Assembly (NCBI GenBank): GCA_013399855.1
Contig: VXAY01000172.1
Span: 480,603-544,602 of the forward strand
DNA length: 64,000 nt
Origin: Oxyruncus cristatus
Taxonomy: Eukaryota > Chordata > Aves > Passeriformes > Cotingidae
Reading direction: 5' to 3'
Shown: one piece after another, positions 13,355 to 25,035 of the stretch
Layout of the letters: the number at the start of each line of letters is the position of its first letter
Position numbering within the stretch: the stretch's first letter is position 1
Position numbers and translations under genes: made by a program
The notes under the pieces: generated by a model
What the model was told of the DNA's origin: nothing
Database searches by the model: none
What the model saw: only the letters and a program-made list of their open reading frames with translations

Positions 13355-13860
13355 CGTGCAAAAGACACTATAGGAGCGCGTTCTAATTTAAGCAATACCA
13401 CCTCCTTTCCCTGCCTCAGCTTCGACACTGCGCTTTGATTTTTCCTCCCCGGATGCTTACTCACAGCATCCCCCCCGATGCCCCGCCACTGAGCAGCGAG
13501 TGTCAGCATCGCAGCTGTAGAGGGAAAAGGCTCAGGCCGGAGAGATGCGCTGCAGCAGCCCAGCGTTGCCCCCTTTGATGTCCCTCTCGCACCCCACTGT
13601 CCAGCGTGACGCCAGGTTTGCTCCAGAGGTGACGCTCGCCCCATGCGGAGGGGCCCGCACGAGGTTCGCTGTGCCATTTAACCCCATGGATGTGCCGGGG
13701 AGGGGGGGAACGGCGGGGGTCCTCGGAGGACCAGCAACGCAGCCGAGCCCCTGACCCTCCCGCCCCGTGGCACTGCAGCGCTCGGTGGCGGCTGCTCTGG
13801 CTCCAATTAAGGCAGCGTGGAGGGGGATCTGAGAGGAGGTTAGGGGAGGGTCTGCCGGAC
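13355..13860. promoter_or_regulatory. CpG island, putative promoter
   Basis: I count about 35 CpGs in this 500-bp block, with 21 in the 240 bases from 13561 to 13800. Other stretches of similar length usually hold only a few. G+C is well above the flanks. Such islands usually mark promoters or developmental enhancers in vertebrates. Splice-donor-like sites exist on both strands: CT|GTGAGTAAG on minus (intron would begin at 13464) and GAG|GTTAGG on plus (intron would begin at 13839). Long frames overlap here on both strands (132 and 152 codons on minus, 69 and 66 on plus), but none resembles a known protein and high G+C suppresses stops. The direction of transcription is therefore unresolved, and a first exon of an unannotated gene or lncRNA is possible. 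Confidence 0.7.
13697..13719 (+). other. G-quadruplex-capable G tracts
   Basis: GGGG, a run of seven G, and GGGGG occur within 23 bases. Splitting the seven-G run gives four tracts of three or more G, enough for a plus-strand quadruplex. It sits inside the CpG island, a common place for such motifs near transcription starts. Confidence 0.5.
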
Positions 13861-14264
13861 CCACACTCCTGTGGCTATGTTGGAAATTAATTCCCACATA
13901 TGCAGTGCAGATGGGCCACAGTCCCTTTGCTGGCTGCAGCCTGCAAATAAACTTAGTAGCAGCTGGGGAGGGGAACCAACAGAGCCTCATGTGCTTTAAT
14001 GTGTTCTGTGTTTCTGCATGTGGGAGTATTCTCTCCCCTCTCTAACCCATGCAAATACTTCTGTAAAGTCCTGTAAAGTCCCATAAACAAAGCTGTGGAT
14101 ATAATTTTGAATGAGAAACTTGCCACCAGGGAGAACAGCGGTCAGGAAAAATACAACATACCTTTTTCTCCAAGAAGGGTGTTTTGGTGTGTTTTCATAG
14201 ATTAAAACCAGATTTGGCTGGTTTGAACAAGCAGGCAAACTTCTGACCTTTTCCCACATAATAT
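13861..14264. other. right shoulder of CpG island, no gene seen
   Basis: CpG density collapses immediately after 13860. Open frames from the island run into this stretch on the minus strand, but no domain, splice pair or repeat is recognisable. Confidence 0.55.
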
Positions 14265-14286
14265 CCCACCCCCCCCCCCCCTCCCC
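14265..14286 (-). repeat. poly-C tract (C13) with flanking C runs
   Basis: CCC, A, thirteen C, T, CCCC on the plus strand. The minus strand therefore carries long G tracts able to form a quadruplex. Such tracts are also frequent sequencing and assembly weak points. Confidence 0.9.
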
Positions 14287-14584
14287 GCCACTTCTGCCCA
14301 GCCTTGGTACCTAACCTGTCCTAAAATAGCCAAGTGGAACTTGGAGCCTGTAAGTGAAGCCAGCTTCATTGCCAGGTGTGGATGATTGTCAGCACAGCAC
14401 GGACATGTCCATCTCTAAGACCTTGTGCCCTGGTCTCAATCCAATAAAGTAGTCAAATGTGTGATTAGCTTTACGTTTTCAGGAACTGGCCCTCAACAAG
14501 ACCTGAAATCAAACTTTTACAGGAATGCTTTTCTGGATGAGCCCCATGGTGCTCAGTACTTGCTGGTTCGAGATGCCATTATGC

Positions 14585-14599
14585 AAAAAAAAAAAAAAA
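14585..14599 (+). repeat. poly-A run (A15)
   Basis: An uninterrupted homopolymer in otherwise unremarkable DNA. No retrocopy body is recognisable upstream. Confidence 0.85.
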
Positions 14600-17128
14600 G
14601 TTTGTGGTTGAAAGAGCAAGGGATCATTTAAAGCAAAGCATGATTTTTACAGCTCCGTACAGAGTTCAAAGTTAGGGGAATCTGTGTGATTCCATTTAGT
14701 TTAGTCAAGCAAAATCAAGTTGAAGAAAACTTCCTAGTCCCGAACCTGCACACAAATGCAACCTGGCTGCTATATTTGTTGGTGAAATAAATGCTGAGAG
14801 GCAAACATGATGACTTCTTTTCAAAGGTTTCTGTGCTCAGTAACCTCTGAACCTGGCATTAAATATGTAATGCAAAAAATGAGGTACCCAGTACCTGAAT
14901 TATATTTTTAGACAAATTGGCTACATTGCAGCCAGGGGCTCCATTAACACATGTGAGCAGCAAGATATGTCCATGCACATGTTTGCAGATATGAACAGGT
15001 AAGGACAAAAGGCAGAGGTTTGATATTACACTGTCAGCCTTTCTGTGAGAGACTACTTTTTTCTTCTGAATGCATTGAATTCTCGGCAACAAACAGAACA
15101 CTGAGTAGATTTTATGTGGTTTGTACATGGTTGCCAAGTAAGTAGATCACACTTCAGTTTCTTATTCAAGTGAGTAGGCAAACCCGCAAGCATCATCTTA
15201 CTGCTGTTCTAGATTAATGTAACAAACTTAACTTCAACTTCTTTTTTTTCAATTGTAAATGTAGTGAAGAGGTTACTGATAGAAATGTTGAGAGAGTAGT
15301 AAAGACAGAATCATCTGCTGTCTAGATTTTCTCAGAAAATAATGAATCACAGTAAATCTGAGCTATTTAATCAAGCAGCAGTAATACTCTCCCTGATGAT
15401 TATGACACTGCTGGAAAACTCACATCATTGCCCACATTAATTCTGGTTATTTTCTCTTTTAGCATTAAAATAAGAAGCCAAAAAATAATTTAATTTTTGT
15501 AGCTTCTCTCAGTGGTCTATAAAGTAAGAGTAGAAGAAAACCGATGATCTGACTTTCTGTTTGGTACATCAAAAAAGTTAAGACAAATGAATAGGAAAGG
15601 ATGAAACAGAAAAACAACTCCCCCTCTAAAATCAAACAAACGGAGAGAAAAGCAACAAGAAAAACAAAACATGTTAAGGTAGGGCCAGGCAGCCTCCTCT
15701 GATCCATAGAACTTTTGTTTTTCTTTTATAGGTTAGTTTTAAAACTCATTTGGTGTTTGCTATGTACATGGGTCAGTGTGTGTGAGTATGCTAGTGAAAT
15801 ATGAAAAGGTCTGATGAACAAGCAATTTTGAAGCCATAACTACTGACCTCTTTTCTATTTGCTTTGGCTGTTGGAGCTGTGGTGGATGTGTCCCATTTTT
15901 GGTCTTCACACCTTTATTATGTTTGGGTTGCATGTCAGAAATATTCCAGATGCAGTGGATGGGGACTTCCTCTTGGCCCAAGGAAGAATGTCCTATGGAT
16001 TTCCCCTCTGCTGATCAGGGGACTTTACCTACCATTACAAGGGCTTAACTTTGTGATGCTGGTGTTGATGCCTGCGCTTGGGCTGTGAGCCCAAGTCTTC
16101 TGAGCCTTCTTGAGCAAAATTTTAACAAATAAAAGAAAATATTAAAGCTTTCAGACCTGATGGATGATAAAAATCTGATCTTTTATTTTAAACCTATAAA
16201 AACTAACCTTTTCCTAGCCACTGCCACTTGGAAGTCAAAGGTAACTAATGCTCAGCAAAATGTTTCCGCGATTTGGCCCTCCCTTAGACTCCAGGTGTGA
16301 TCCCTGTGGTTCTGTGAAGGAGTCTGCTCTACCTATAGAGGAAAACCTGCCACTGGCAGCCCTGCTGTCTCTCCTCAGCACTTCAGGGCAAGAGTCTTAC
16401 TGTAACACCTTTCAGCATGCAATTTGCTCACCAGCTCATGTTCACTGAAAAGCTTTGTAATTCGCCTTTAAAGTATTACTCATTAAAACTGCCTACAGAG
16501 AACATTTTGAAGCAGTGACCCCACCAAAGCTAGAATTCTGATGTGAAAATATGAGCTCAAAAATGGAGGGAAAAGAGTTCATTTTACAGTAACTCCCTGT
16601 ATCTGATAGCTTGCTGTCTGGTTCGGATTGACACACCTCATCACTACAGAAGTGGGTGTCCCCAGCAAAGGCTGAGTATTGAGTATTCAGATTGTTTATA
16701 ACTCTCTGCAGCCATACAAAGCAGCATAAGGCCTGACAACCCGAGCTGCGTGTTTTTTTCTGTAAAATATAACACAATAAGCGCAAACACTGCAAGTGCT
16801 GGAAGCAGAGGTTAGAATTGCAGAATGATTTAGGGATGTCACTGCCCACACTGTGCCTGCTGTGCTTGATGGGGACCTTCTCAGTAGGGACTGCTGCTAG
16901 TATCTGCATTTCACTTTCAAACGCACATTACGTGTTTTAAACATGTTCTTTTGCCCCTCATTATGCTCATCCTTGGCTGAAAAAGCTTGAAAAATGTTCA
17001 AAAAATGAGAGAAAAAAGGCATTACCCCTCTATATTTCCATCCTGTAGGCCTAACTGGCCTGACTGCCCTGCGTCTACTTCCCTCTGATGAAAGGTAGCA
17101 ACATGTGTTAATTAAATACAACTCTTGA
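14600..17128. other. AT-rich noncoding stretch
   Basis: No supportable gene. The 138-codon minus-strand frame at 16493-16909 and the 100-codon frame at 16897-17199 match nothing I know. A perfect 8-bp hairpin (CTTGGGCT/AGCCCAAG, loop GTG) sits at 16077-16095, and an AATAAA occurs at 16128-16133, but no exon links them convincingly. Confidence 0.55.
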
Positions 17129-17431
17129 GTTTTTTTCCCACATTTTCCTGTTTCCTGCCTAGATCTCCTTCCATCTCCTGTTTTTATTTTCTTTTTCACT
17201 TCTGCCTATGATTATTTTTCCATCTCTTTCTCTTCATTACTACCTTTTTGTCCCTTCTTTGTAATCTTCTTTATTACTTCTCCATTACTACTTCATTTTA
17301 CCTGCCCATCAGCTCTTTCACCACACTCTCTCCTTTCAGTCTCCCTTCCTATCAATCCTTTTTTTTCTCTCTGACTTTTTAAATGGCCCTGTCTCTTTCC
17401 CATTTTCTTATTTTCCCTTTCTGTTTTCACT
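17129..17431 (+). repeat. polypyrimidine tract, about 300 bp
   Basis: The plus strand is dominated by C and T for about 300 bases (recurring ctcct, ttcttt, cctgtt and ccatctc) with scattered A and very few G. The pyrimidine bias continues more weakly to about 17487. It is a low-complexity tract, not a tandem repeat of one unit. Such tracts can adopt triplex structure or bind pyrimidine-tract proteins if transcribed, but nothing here shows that they do. Confidence 0.75.
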
Positions 17432-19933
17432 AATGTGTTTTAGAAAACAGTATTTCACTCTCAACTTCTTCCTTTTTTCCTCTGTAGCAAACTAGGTTAA
17501 ATTCCTGCTGTTTTTCTGGGAAAAAAACCCATCAAACAACAGTGAAAAGTTATAGGAAAGATGAAGAATGTAGAGATGACACATCAATGAAATATACTAT
17601 GTTAGCTTACTGCTCAGATAGATATTGTCTAACACAGGTTTTTTACAAAAGCCATCTGTTATCATAAAAACAATTTTTGTGTTTATTTTTGAGCCAATCA
17701 GCAGCACTTTCTTAAAGGATCCCCCAAACACCTTATAATTCATACAGATATAACAATGGTGTTTTCTCTGGGGTGTTTCCTGCCTATTCAGTTAAAACTT
17801 AAGGATGAATTTGGAAGTGCCATTTGTGGTATACTGTTATCTAGAGTGGAAGTTTTTTCTAGGACAGTGATAACTCTTAAGTACACTTTATAGGAATTAT
17901 GAACTAACTTAGCTATGATTTATAGCTATTTCCTTCCTAAATAGAGCTGTAAATTGTCTCTGTGACTGCTGCAAACTCCAGAATACAAGAGGAGGCATAG
18001 AATCACTACTGCCTCTCTGATATGCTCTTTCTTTGTCTTGTGCAATGCCAAGCTCTTTTGGCTCTGTGTCACTCTCCTCAATAACATTTCACAGATACTT
18101 GCCTTTTGAGCAGGGATGGGTAATCATCAAATTCTTTAACTCAGGGTAGCAGCAGCACTGCAAAAGCAACAAGCCATTTCCCTGCAATCTGCTTTCTTGA
18201 AAGATGTCTAGTTCACCTCAGGAATCAGAGAAGATAATGCAAGAAGCAGTAGTTCATACAGGATCTTGCCCCTCCGGGGCACTTCTAAGCCTGTCTCCTG
18301 TTACATGTCTTTTCTTTCCAGGTGATTTCTCCTGGTAGCACCATTTCATCTGGGTTTCACTGGGAGAGCATGCTAAATGTAATTGTGGAAATTCAATACC
18401 TTTGGAACACTACTCAAAACAGAGACCACCAAGGGCAGTTTTGTCTGCTTTAGTGGAGCTGGCTTGTAAAATCACAGCCATTTCCCAAAACAACTGTTAA
18501 ACCCACAGACAGCAAATTCTGATCTGCACTACACTGCCTTGTTTAGTGGGGGCTGTGCTTGCCATGAAAAATACCACCACTGCCTTCTCCACTGGTTTAA
18601 GGACCGTAAGAATCAAACTCCGTGTGAGCATGCGCTGGGGCGGGGGGAGAAGAGGAACTGAGTTGCTGGCCCTCTGTTCCCAATCTGCATCTGTGTCCTC
18701 TGGGCCCACACTTGAAAACAGTTGACAGTTCTTGGGCAGCAGCGCCAGCAGCAAAAGCAGTTCAAAGTTGGGGAGAGACTGGAGACTAGGAATTTTTGAA
18801 CTTGCCTGTTCACTTGTTGGTCACAAGTGATAACAACAGATCTTTAGGGTTTATTCAGCTCCAACTGAACTCCCAACTTTGACATTAACTTGAGTGAGAT
18901 CAGAATTTAACATCACTTTATAAATAAGTAATAATTCAATTCCCTCCTCTTTCACCTCTTTACCACAACATGCATGTAATCACAGTACTGACAGACTGCA
19001 TTTAAAAATGCAGTTGTAGTACAAATTGGTAGGCACTTGACTTTAGGAAATAGAAATTTTTCACTGAAATAATTTCAGAAGTATAAAACACAATAAAATT
19101 ACTATCAGTTCTTCTATATGCTCTTGTTTAGGCAGGTTAGGAATGTCATATCATTGTGAAGTTTTCCACAGGAATTCATAGCACTAGATTTGAGAGCAGA
19201 CTTGCTTTTGCAACTTGATAGACATTTGTCTTTTAATTTTTACCCTCTGACGTGTGTTAACAATGAATAAGTGAAATAGGAATATTTCCAATTAATTTTC
19301 TTTTAATCTACTTATCTTCAAAAAGTAAGTTCAGATCAAATATGCTACAGAGGCACAGCAAAATAATATAGCATTGCCAAGCATAACAAGCTGTCCTTCA
19401 AGGTATTTTTCTTTAGTGATTTTTCTGCAGCCAAGAATAAAATTAAAAGAATGGGAAGAAGGCAGAGAGGGGGAATTAGTACATTTGACTCAAATATAAG
19501 CAACCCACAAAATATGTTACTAATCAGGCAGATTCTCATCATCCTACTTATCATCTTGGGCCAGATTACATGTGGTTTCTCCCCAGATGTGCAGGATATA
19601 GAAGAAGCCATTGTAGGACTACACAAAACAGTCAGTCTTTGAGGACATACAAATGGGATGTAAGAACCATACCAGCAAAGACTGTAACTCTCAGCATGCT
19701 GCATTTCACACAGTGCACAATTAAATTTTGGTACTCACTGACACTGGATGCTACAGAGGCCAAATTGAATTCAGAGAGGGATTAGACAGTTTGGAGGAAA
19801 TAGATCTATCACTGGTTATTACCTACAACAGCCAAGATAAATCTATTTCAAAAACTCCCTCAAATGCAGACACAATCTGGAAAGAAACTCCAGGAAGGAA
19901 ACATATTATCTCGTCTTAAATTTTTCCCAAAGT
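17432..19933. other. noncoding stretch with one isolated splice-acceptor-like site
   Basis: At 18305-18321 a strong acceptor-like string (gtcttttctttccag) is followed by a 42-codon frame ending in TAG. No poly-A signal or partner donor is evident. The overlapping frames at 19345-19704 (minus) and 19451-19785 (plus) show no recognisable product. Nothing else is identified. Confidence 0.55.
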
Positions 19934-20000
19934 ACCATGAAACATCAGTGAGAGGACACAGGGCCAGATGGGCTATTGGTCAGAAATAGCTCTGTGTCTA
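19934..20000 (+). mobile_element. CR1-type LINE 3'-tail relict
   Basis: The order of blocks (catgaaacatcagtg, agaggacac, gggccagatgggctattgg, tcagaaatagctctg) follows the last part of reptilian CR1/L3 3' ends, whose tail reads 'gggctagatgg.ccattggtctga'. The copy is heavily mutated and lacks a recognisable upstream body. Identification is by remembered consensus. Confidence 0.6.
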
Positions 20001-21879
20001 AGTAGAAGAAATCAATTAGTCTTTTGTTTGTTTATTGTGTCCCTTTACTCACTGCCATTTCAGATTGCACTCTCTTCTTGCTCTGGTGTGGAAAAGGTTT
20101 TGCTATCAGTAAGAGGTTATCGGTTCTCTATCAGTTAGCTATCAAAGGTTATCATACATGTGCCAGAACCTTTGATGGAGGCAAGAGATCTTTACCAGGA
20201 GAACATCTGAGACCATAGTGATATCTGAAGGTTGGACTAATTTTTTTTTTTTTTTTAATTTTTAGATGCAGATGTCAGTGACTTTCTTTTAAAAATTCCT
20301 ACATATTTTTTCCTACCCAATTTAAAGAAATAAATTCCCAACACAGAAAGGACTGAAAGCTTTTGCAGAAGCTCTTAAAAGTTTATGTTGTTCCCCATTA
20401 TAACTGCTAATACTACATGATTGGCTTGTTAATATAGCTAACTCACCAGCAGCATTCACATTAATTTTCACCTTTTACTATGTAATGGTAGTGCTATTTA
20501 TTAGCCAGACAGACCATTTTTAGTAATGTTATAGGAACAGAGTGTGCATTACACAACAGAACTAGGTTACACCTGCAGCTGACCATTTCTATATTTATGG
20601 CTGTCTGACATCTGTAATGAATGGCAAATGGAAAATATTTGTTTTTTTCTTTGGCTTAGTAATTATTTTTTTCATGTTTTAAAAATAAAAGTGAAGTGAA
20701 ATACCTGGCATTAATTAGGGGTTTTAAATATCTTCAAGTCTCTTGCCAAGGTGCCCTGGAGAAACAGAACGGATCCTTAGGGCAGTGCACAGGAAAGAAA
20801 TCGTTAGCCAACCTCAACCATCACTGGAAAACTTGACTGGAAAAGCACAGACTGCATTACAGTTCAATTTGTAATCACATCCAGCTCCTTTCACTTCAAG
20901 TCTCAAGTCCTTCATTGTATGGGTATAACTTTAAGAGGGCAAATTTACCATGTATTCCTAACAGAAGATCAAATGTTTTTCAAACTTTATGACAAACTGG
21001 TGGACTTCAGAGTCAAATGAAGTTAGGTAATTCATGCTATGATGTTTCATCTCACAGTTGTCATCTAGTTATTAACATGGAAAACTTATTTTTTTCCTCC
21101 CTCCCTAAATCATGCAACAGTTTCTGTCACCATAAAAAGAAATTCTTTGAAAAACAAATCAAATTCAGGCTGAAACTGATCATAGTACAAAATTCTTATG
21201 ACTTAGAGATTTCAAAATTTCTGTTTAATTGTATTAGTATTTCTGTAGCTACTCATTGAAAGTCCTGACTGAAGAGATGCAATGATAAAGAATAGGATTA
21301 AAAAAAAAAATTCAGATACAATTGCCTGCAGCATACTCAAACATAAAGAAAATATATATGAAGATATAGTTTTTGGAGGATGCAATGGTCAGAGCCAAAA
21401 TAGCCATTCAAAACAAAGCTGGAAACATGGACAGTAAGTAGTCTGAGAACAACAAACCTACTACACAGACCATGGTGTACTTCTGACTTGGAATCAGATA
21501 TTTTGTTTTATCTTAAGGATCCTTGATGATCCTTGATTTTAAGGAAAAATTATATTGACTCAATTAGCATGAAATTATTTTTTTATATTTAGAAAAGGAG
21601 TTTCTACTGAAACTTGGCCTGTAGGCTCTCCTCTGGTCCTTGGAAGGGTAAAATCTCACTGTGAAAAAAGACATAGTGAACATGGCTTTCATGAGGAGAA
21701 GTACAAAGTCTTTCTTACAAAGAACTCTGTTCTTTCTGTGGCACTACCCTTGTTCAACTGCAGGTTTCAGCGAGGCCAGAAGGAAATTTCTCTGCTGTGC
21801 TCAGGAGAACCCAAACCACTTGAATGAAATGGAATTTCACAGCAGCTCTCCAGTATCAGCTTTTAAAACAAATCACAGC
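20001..21879. other. AT-rich noncoding stretch
   Basis: Includes a T16 run at 20241-20256. The 20400-20650 segment mixes short homeodomain-like TAAT/ATTA words with balanced composition, which is the kind of texture seen in conserved noncoding elements, but this cannot be judged without an alignment. A short direct duplication (gatccttgat twice) lies near 21518-21538. No gene is seen. Confidence 0.5.
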
Positions 21880-21980
21880 ATCACTGAATCACAGAACATG
21901 CTGAGTTGGAAGGGACCCACAAGGATCCTGAGTCCAACTCCTAGCCCAGCACAGGATCATTCCCAGGAGTTCAAATGTCT
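21880..21980 (-). mobile_element. CR1 LINE, 5'-truncated 3' end
   Basis: Read on the minus strand this is the 3' end of an avian CR1. The octamer-like tail appears on plus as cactgaatcacagaac, followed by gagttggaagggaccc, acaaggatcctgagtccaac and tcctagcccagcacagga. Only about 100 bases of 3' untranslated region remain, as is usual for the severe 5' truncation of bird CR1 copies. It is far better preserved than the other LINE traces here, so it is the youngest insertion recognised in the window. The 121-codon plus frame at 21661-22026 that runs through it is not a gene. Confidence 0.9.
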
Positions 21981-24514
21981 ATGTTCAGTTTCACTATTTG
22001 AAATGACCAGGATTTATTCTTCCTAGAGGCCAAATTAGGGTGTTTTACCATTCTCACATTCTTCTGCTATTCAGTAAAGAGCTTTGTAACCTACTGACAG
22101 GGCATATATCACTCTCTGTATAGATGCTGATAGTACAGAGTTGGTAGATGAACGCAACCATCGGAATCTTTCAATCACATGGTGATTCAGAAATATGTGA
22201 AATGAAAAAGAGCAGAATGAAATCTACCAACAAAACCAGATTAATTGCTCCTCAAAGTTAGAAAATATTGCTCTTTGAATTAATGAAAGACATTAACTGA
22301 CAATGTCTTGTCTAGATTTTAATTTCAGCTGTTTATAATCTGCATTTTTAATTACTGGTTTAGTGTGCACCTTCATCTGAAGGATTTTATTGTCATTCAA
22401 ATTCATGGGAAAAACATTACTTTCCATCAGTTTCCTTTTCAAAACATCACATATATGTTTCCTTTTCGTACGTCTGCAGCACGGTTGGGGATTTGATAGA
22501 CAAGGTATTAGCAAGGCTAATCATAATTTAATGAATGGAAACTCTGCCTTCAGTTCCTTCTGACGAGGTTGGTAGTAGGGGTGGTTCTTTTGTTACCTCT
22601 TGTTGTTGTTGTTGAGGATATTCTTGTGGGTGCAATTAAACTGGTGCCAAATTACCTGAAATAATTTGTGGTTATTAAATAAACCAGTCTCTGATGTGGA
22701 AAGTGCATTGTTCCTTTGCATTCCAGAAGCTTGCATTTCTCTTTTTTTTTTTTCCCACCAGAGATTGTAGCAACTGATCTCTGACAATAATGCTTTGTGT
22801 ATGTTGCCTCTTGGGTGGTGGAAGAAAAGACTAAGCCATGTCACAAAACTGCACATATGATCTACAGCTGGCATGTCACATTATAACTAAACAACCACAA
22901 TCTCATGACTTACAAAAGCTCTTTAAGGAGACATCACTTGCAAGGTTAACTATAGTGGTGACAAAAGAGACAAGGTGCAAACTATCACCCTATTCCCCTG
23001 ACATTAAATAGTGTAAAAGTACTGTGTTGGCTCAATCTTATTTTCCACTGGGTATATATTTATATTCAGTTTATTTCTAGGACTAGACTTCAAAATTTTC
23101 TAATAATTGCTATTTCATATTTTACTGTAACATGAACCCTTTGCAACTTCACTATCTTTGCGTTCAGGTGTTTGACCAACTGGTTTTTTTTGTAACATAG
23201 GGAGAGCTCATTTATCCAAAAACATTTGTTTTTATAAATGCAGAGCCCAACAGATAAATACTACTACCCTCTTCTCACAAAACCTGCCTTTCTTGGTTTT
23301 TCAGTGTACAAGGATTCTGTAACAGTACTCTTAAGTATTCTTCATTAGTTATGTGTGACAGTTGCTTATGGTTCCTACTGCTTGGTTTTTTGAGGTTATT
23401 TAACTATCAGATTTCTTATTCCTGAGTGTTTTACCCCTTCCAATGTATTCAACTGCAGGAATTCTATACTCACCAACTTACATTAGTTAGGGCAAACTGA
23501 GGTATGTCTACATTGGCCAGTCATCCTATATATCAGGGCTCGCATCTTCTCTCATTTGTATTGATCTGAGCTACAAGTAACTCAACCAATATCCAATGGC
23601 ATGAAGTCAACACAAAACTGACATAAATGACACAAGAACCAAAAGCCTGTGTTATCCTGTGGTGTTTCTGGGGCAACTCTATTAGCATCAACTATTTGAA
23701 TAGGGTTTACACTAGTGCAAAAGAGAATTTTAAAAAATGCCCCACTCTAACTCATTTGACTGCTTGACAAAATGAACTGGAAAATCCCAACTAGTCTGTC
23801 AGAGATTTTTTACATTTCCCATAGGAAGTATCCATTTTAACACAATCAATGCCTTTCCTAGACACTTGTCAATCTGTTTGACCAAACAGCATGTACACAG
23901 TCAGCAAATTAAGACATAGAAGAAGCTAATCAGGACCTCTCTAGGTACTTTTTTTCCACAAACAATGTACAATGCTTAATTTCCTACCAGGAAATTATGG
24001 CGTCTACTGAGATTTCAAGATCTGATTAGTTTCAGAGGCTCAGGTTTTTTAAAAACCTGCATTTTAAAGTGAAGGTATAAACATTACAGCCACACTACAC
24101 CTGAAATCTGGAGAAACCTGGTTACAGCAGCCCCTTTGGGGAAGAATGGGACCCTTTAGATTTTTGCAGATAAGGTATGAATAACATTCTCATAAAGCTT
24201 AAAGATTGCCCAGATATACACATTTAAAATAATTATGGTAATTAAATAGAGTTGCAAGCAGCTATAGCTCCAGGCAACACCAGTTAAATGTAAAGAGAAA
24301 ACATCTTCTGCATATGTTTGTGATTTATGTAATTACATGCTTCTACAAGCTACACACCATTCACTGGCAAACAGCCATATCTTCTTTCATTACAATTTAG
24401 CCACAGTAAGTAACATACTTCATCTGTTTGAAAAGCTCCACTTAATAATGCCACCGAGGATGTATATAACAACTCCGGGGAGTGAATGTGAAAAAATTAA
24501 ATGTCATTTGGCTC

Positions 24515-24517
<3 letters not shown>
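21981..24517. other. AT-rich noncoding stretch
   Basis: Contains a short (GTT)n run at 22600-22614 and a near-perfect palindrome at 24041-24059 (arms CAGGTTTTT and AAAAACCTG around one T). Frames on the minus strand at 22293-22874 match nothing. No gene or large repeat is recognised. Confidence 0.55.

Positions 24518-24551
<34 letters not shown>
24518..24551. repeat. (GT)17 microsatellite
   Basis: Thirty-four bases of uninterrupted GT. This is the longest dinucleotide repeat in the window and a likely length-polymorphic marker. The Val-Cys run it creates in a 99-codon plus frame at 24337-24636 is an artefact of the repeat. Confidence 0.97.
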
Positions 24552-24553
<2 letters not shown>

Positions 24554-25007
24554 AAAATAGCTTTTCTGGGCCTGTTTCTGATGTACATCACGAATTACTC
24601 CATTTTAGACAACTAAATTACACCCTGTGTCAGTGAGAAATGAGTAAAACTCAAGGTGTATTTCATGTATGAGACTATGTGTTTGCTCTTGAGAATGACT
24701 GTTTTTCTCAGTGTAGCAATTTTTGAAAATTAATCTGTATTGGGCCATTCTGAGGCAAGTCCTAACCAAATCCAGAGAGATGAGAGCAAATTAAAATGTT
24801 ACCTTAACAAAAATGGAGTCAAAATTCAAGAAGCTTCCCTAGTGCACAAGCTACCCTCTGCCAATAAAAGCACATACAAAGGATTTCCCTGATATTTTAG
24901 AGATCCAGCCTCTGGACTACCTTCACACACTCACTAGAAACTTTTAGTCAAGCTCCAATTAACATTTTAAAGGCATTACATAGGAAAATGGAAAGGAAAA
25001 TGTATAT

Positions 25008-25035
25008 TTCATTCATTCATTCATTCATTCATTCA
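25008..25035. repeat. (TTCA)7 microsatellite
   Basis: Seven perfect copies of TTCA followed by a near-copy (catttcatt). No exon or element adjoins it. Confidence 0.95.

Noticed and set aside
13532..13990. 152-codon minus frame over the CpG island as a protein gene
   Set aside because: High G+C removes stop codons, frames overlap on both strands, and the Pro/Ala/Arg-rich translation shows no domain. Kept only as part of the island.
16077..16095. 8-bp hairpin followed by pyrimidines, resembling a bacterial terminator
   Set aside because: The window is vertebrate, and intrinsic terminators of this type do not apply.
16493..16909. 138-codon minus frame
   Set aside because: Unrecognised Cys/Ser/Phe-rich sequence in noncoding texture. 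No supporting signals.
18305..18454. Acceptor-like site with 42 open codons as a terminal exon
   Set aside because: No poly-A signal follows within reasonable distance and the peptide is unrecognised.
21661..22026. 121-codon plus frame as a gene
   Set aside because: Part of it is the antisense of a CR1 3' end.
24337..24636. 99-codon plus frame containing a Val-Cys run
   Set aside because: The run is simply the (GT)17 microsatellite translated.
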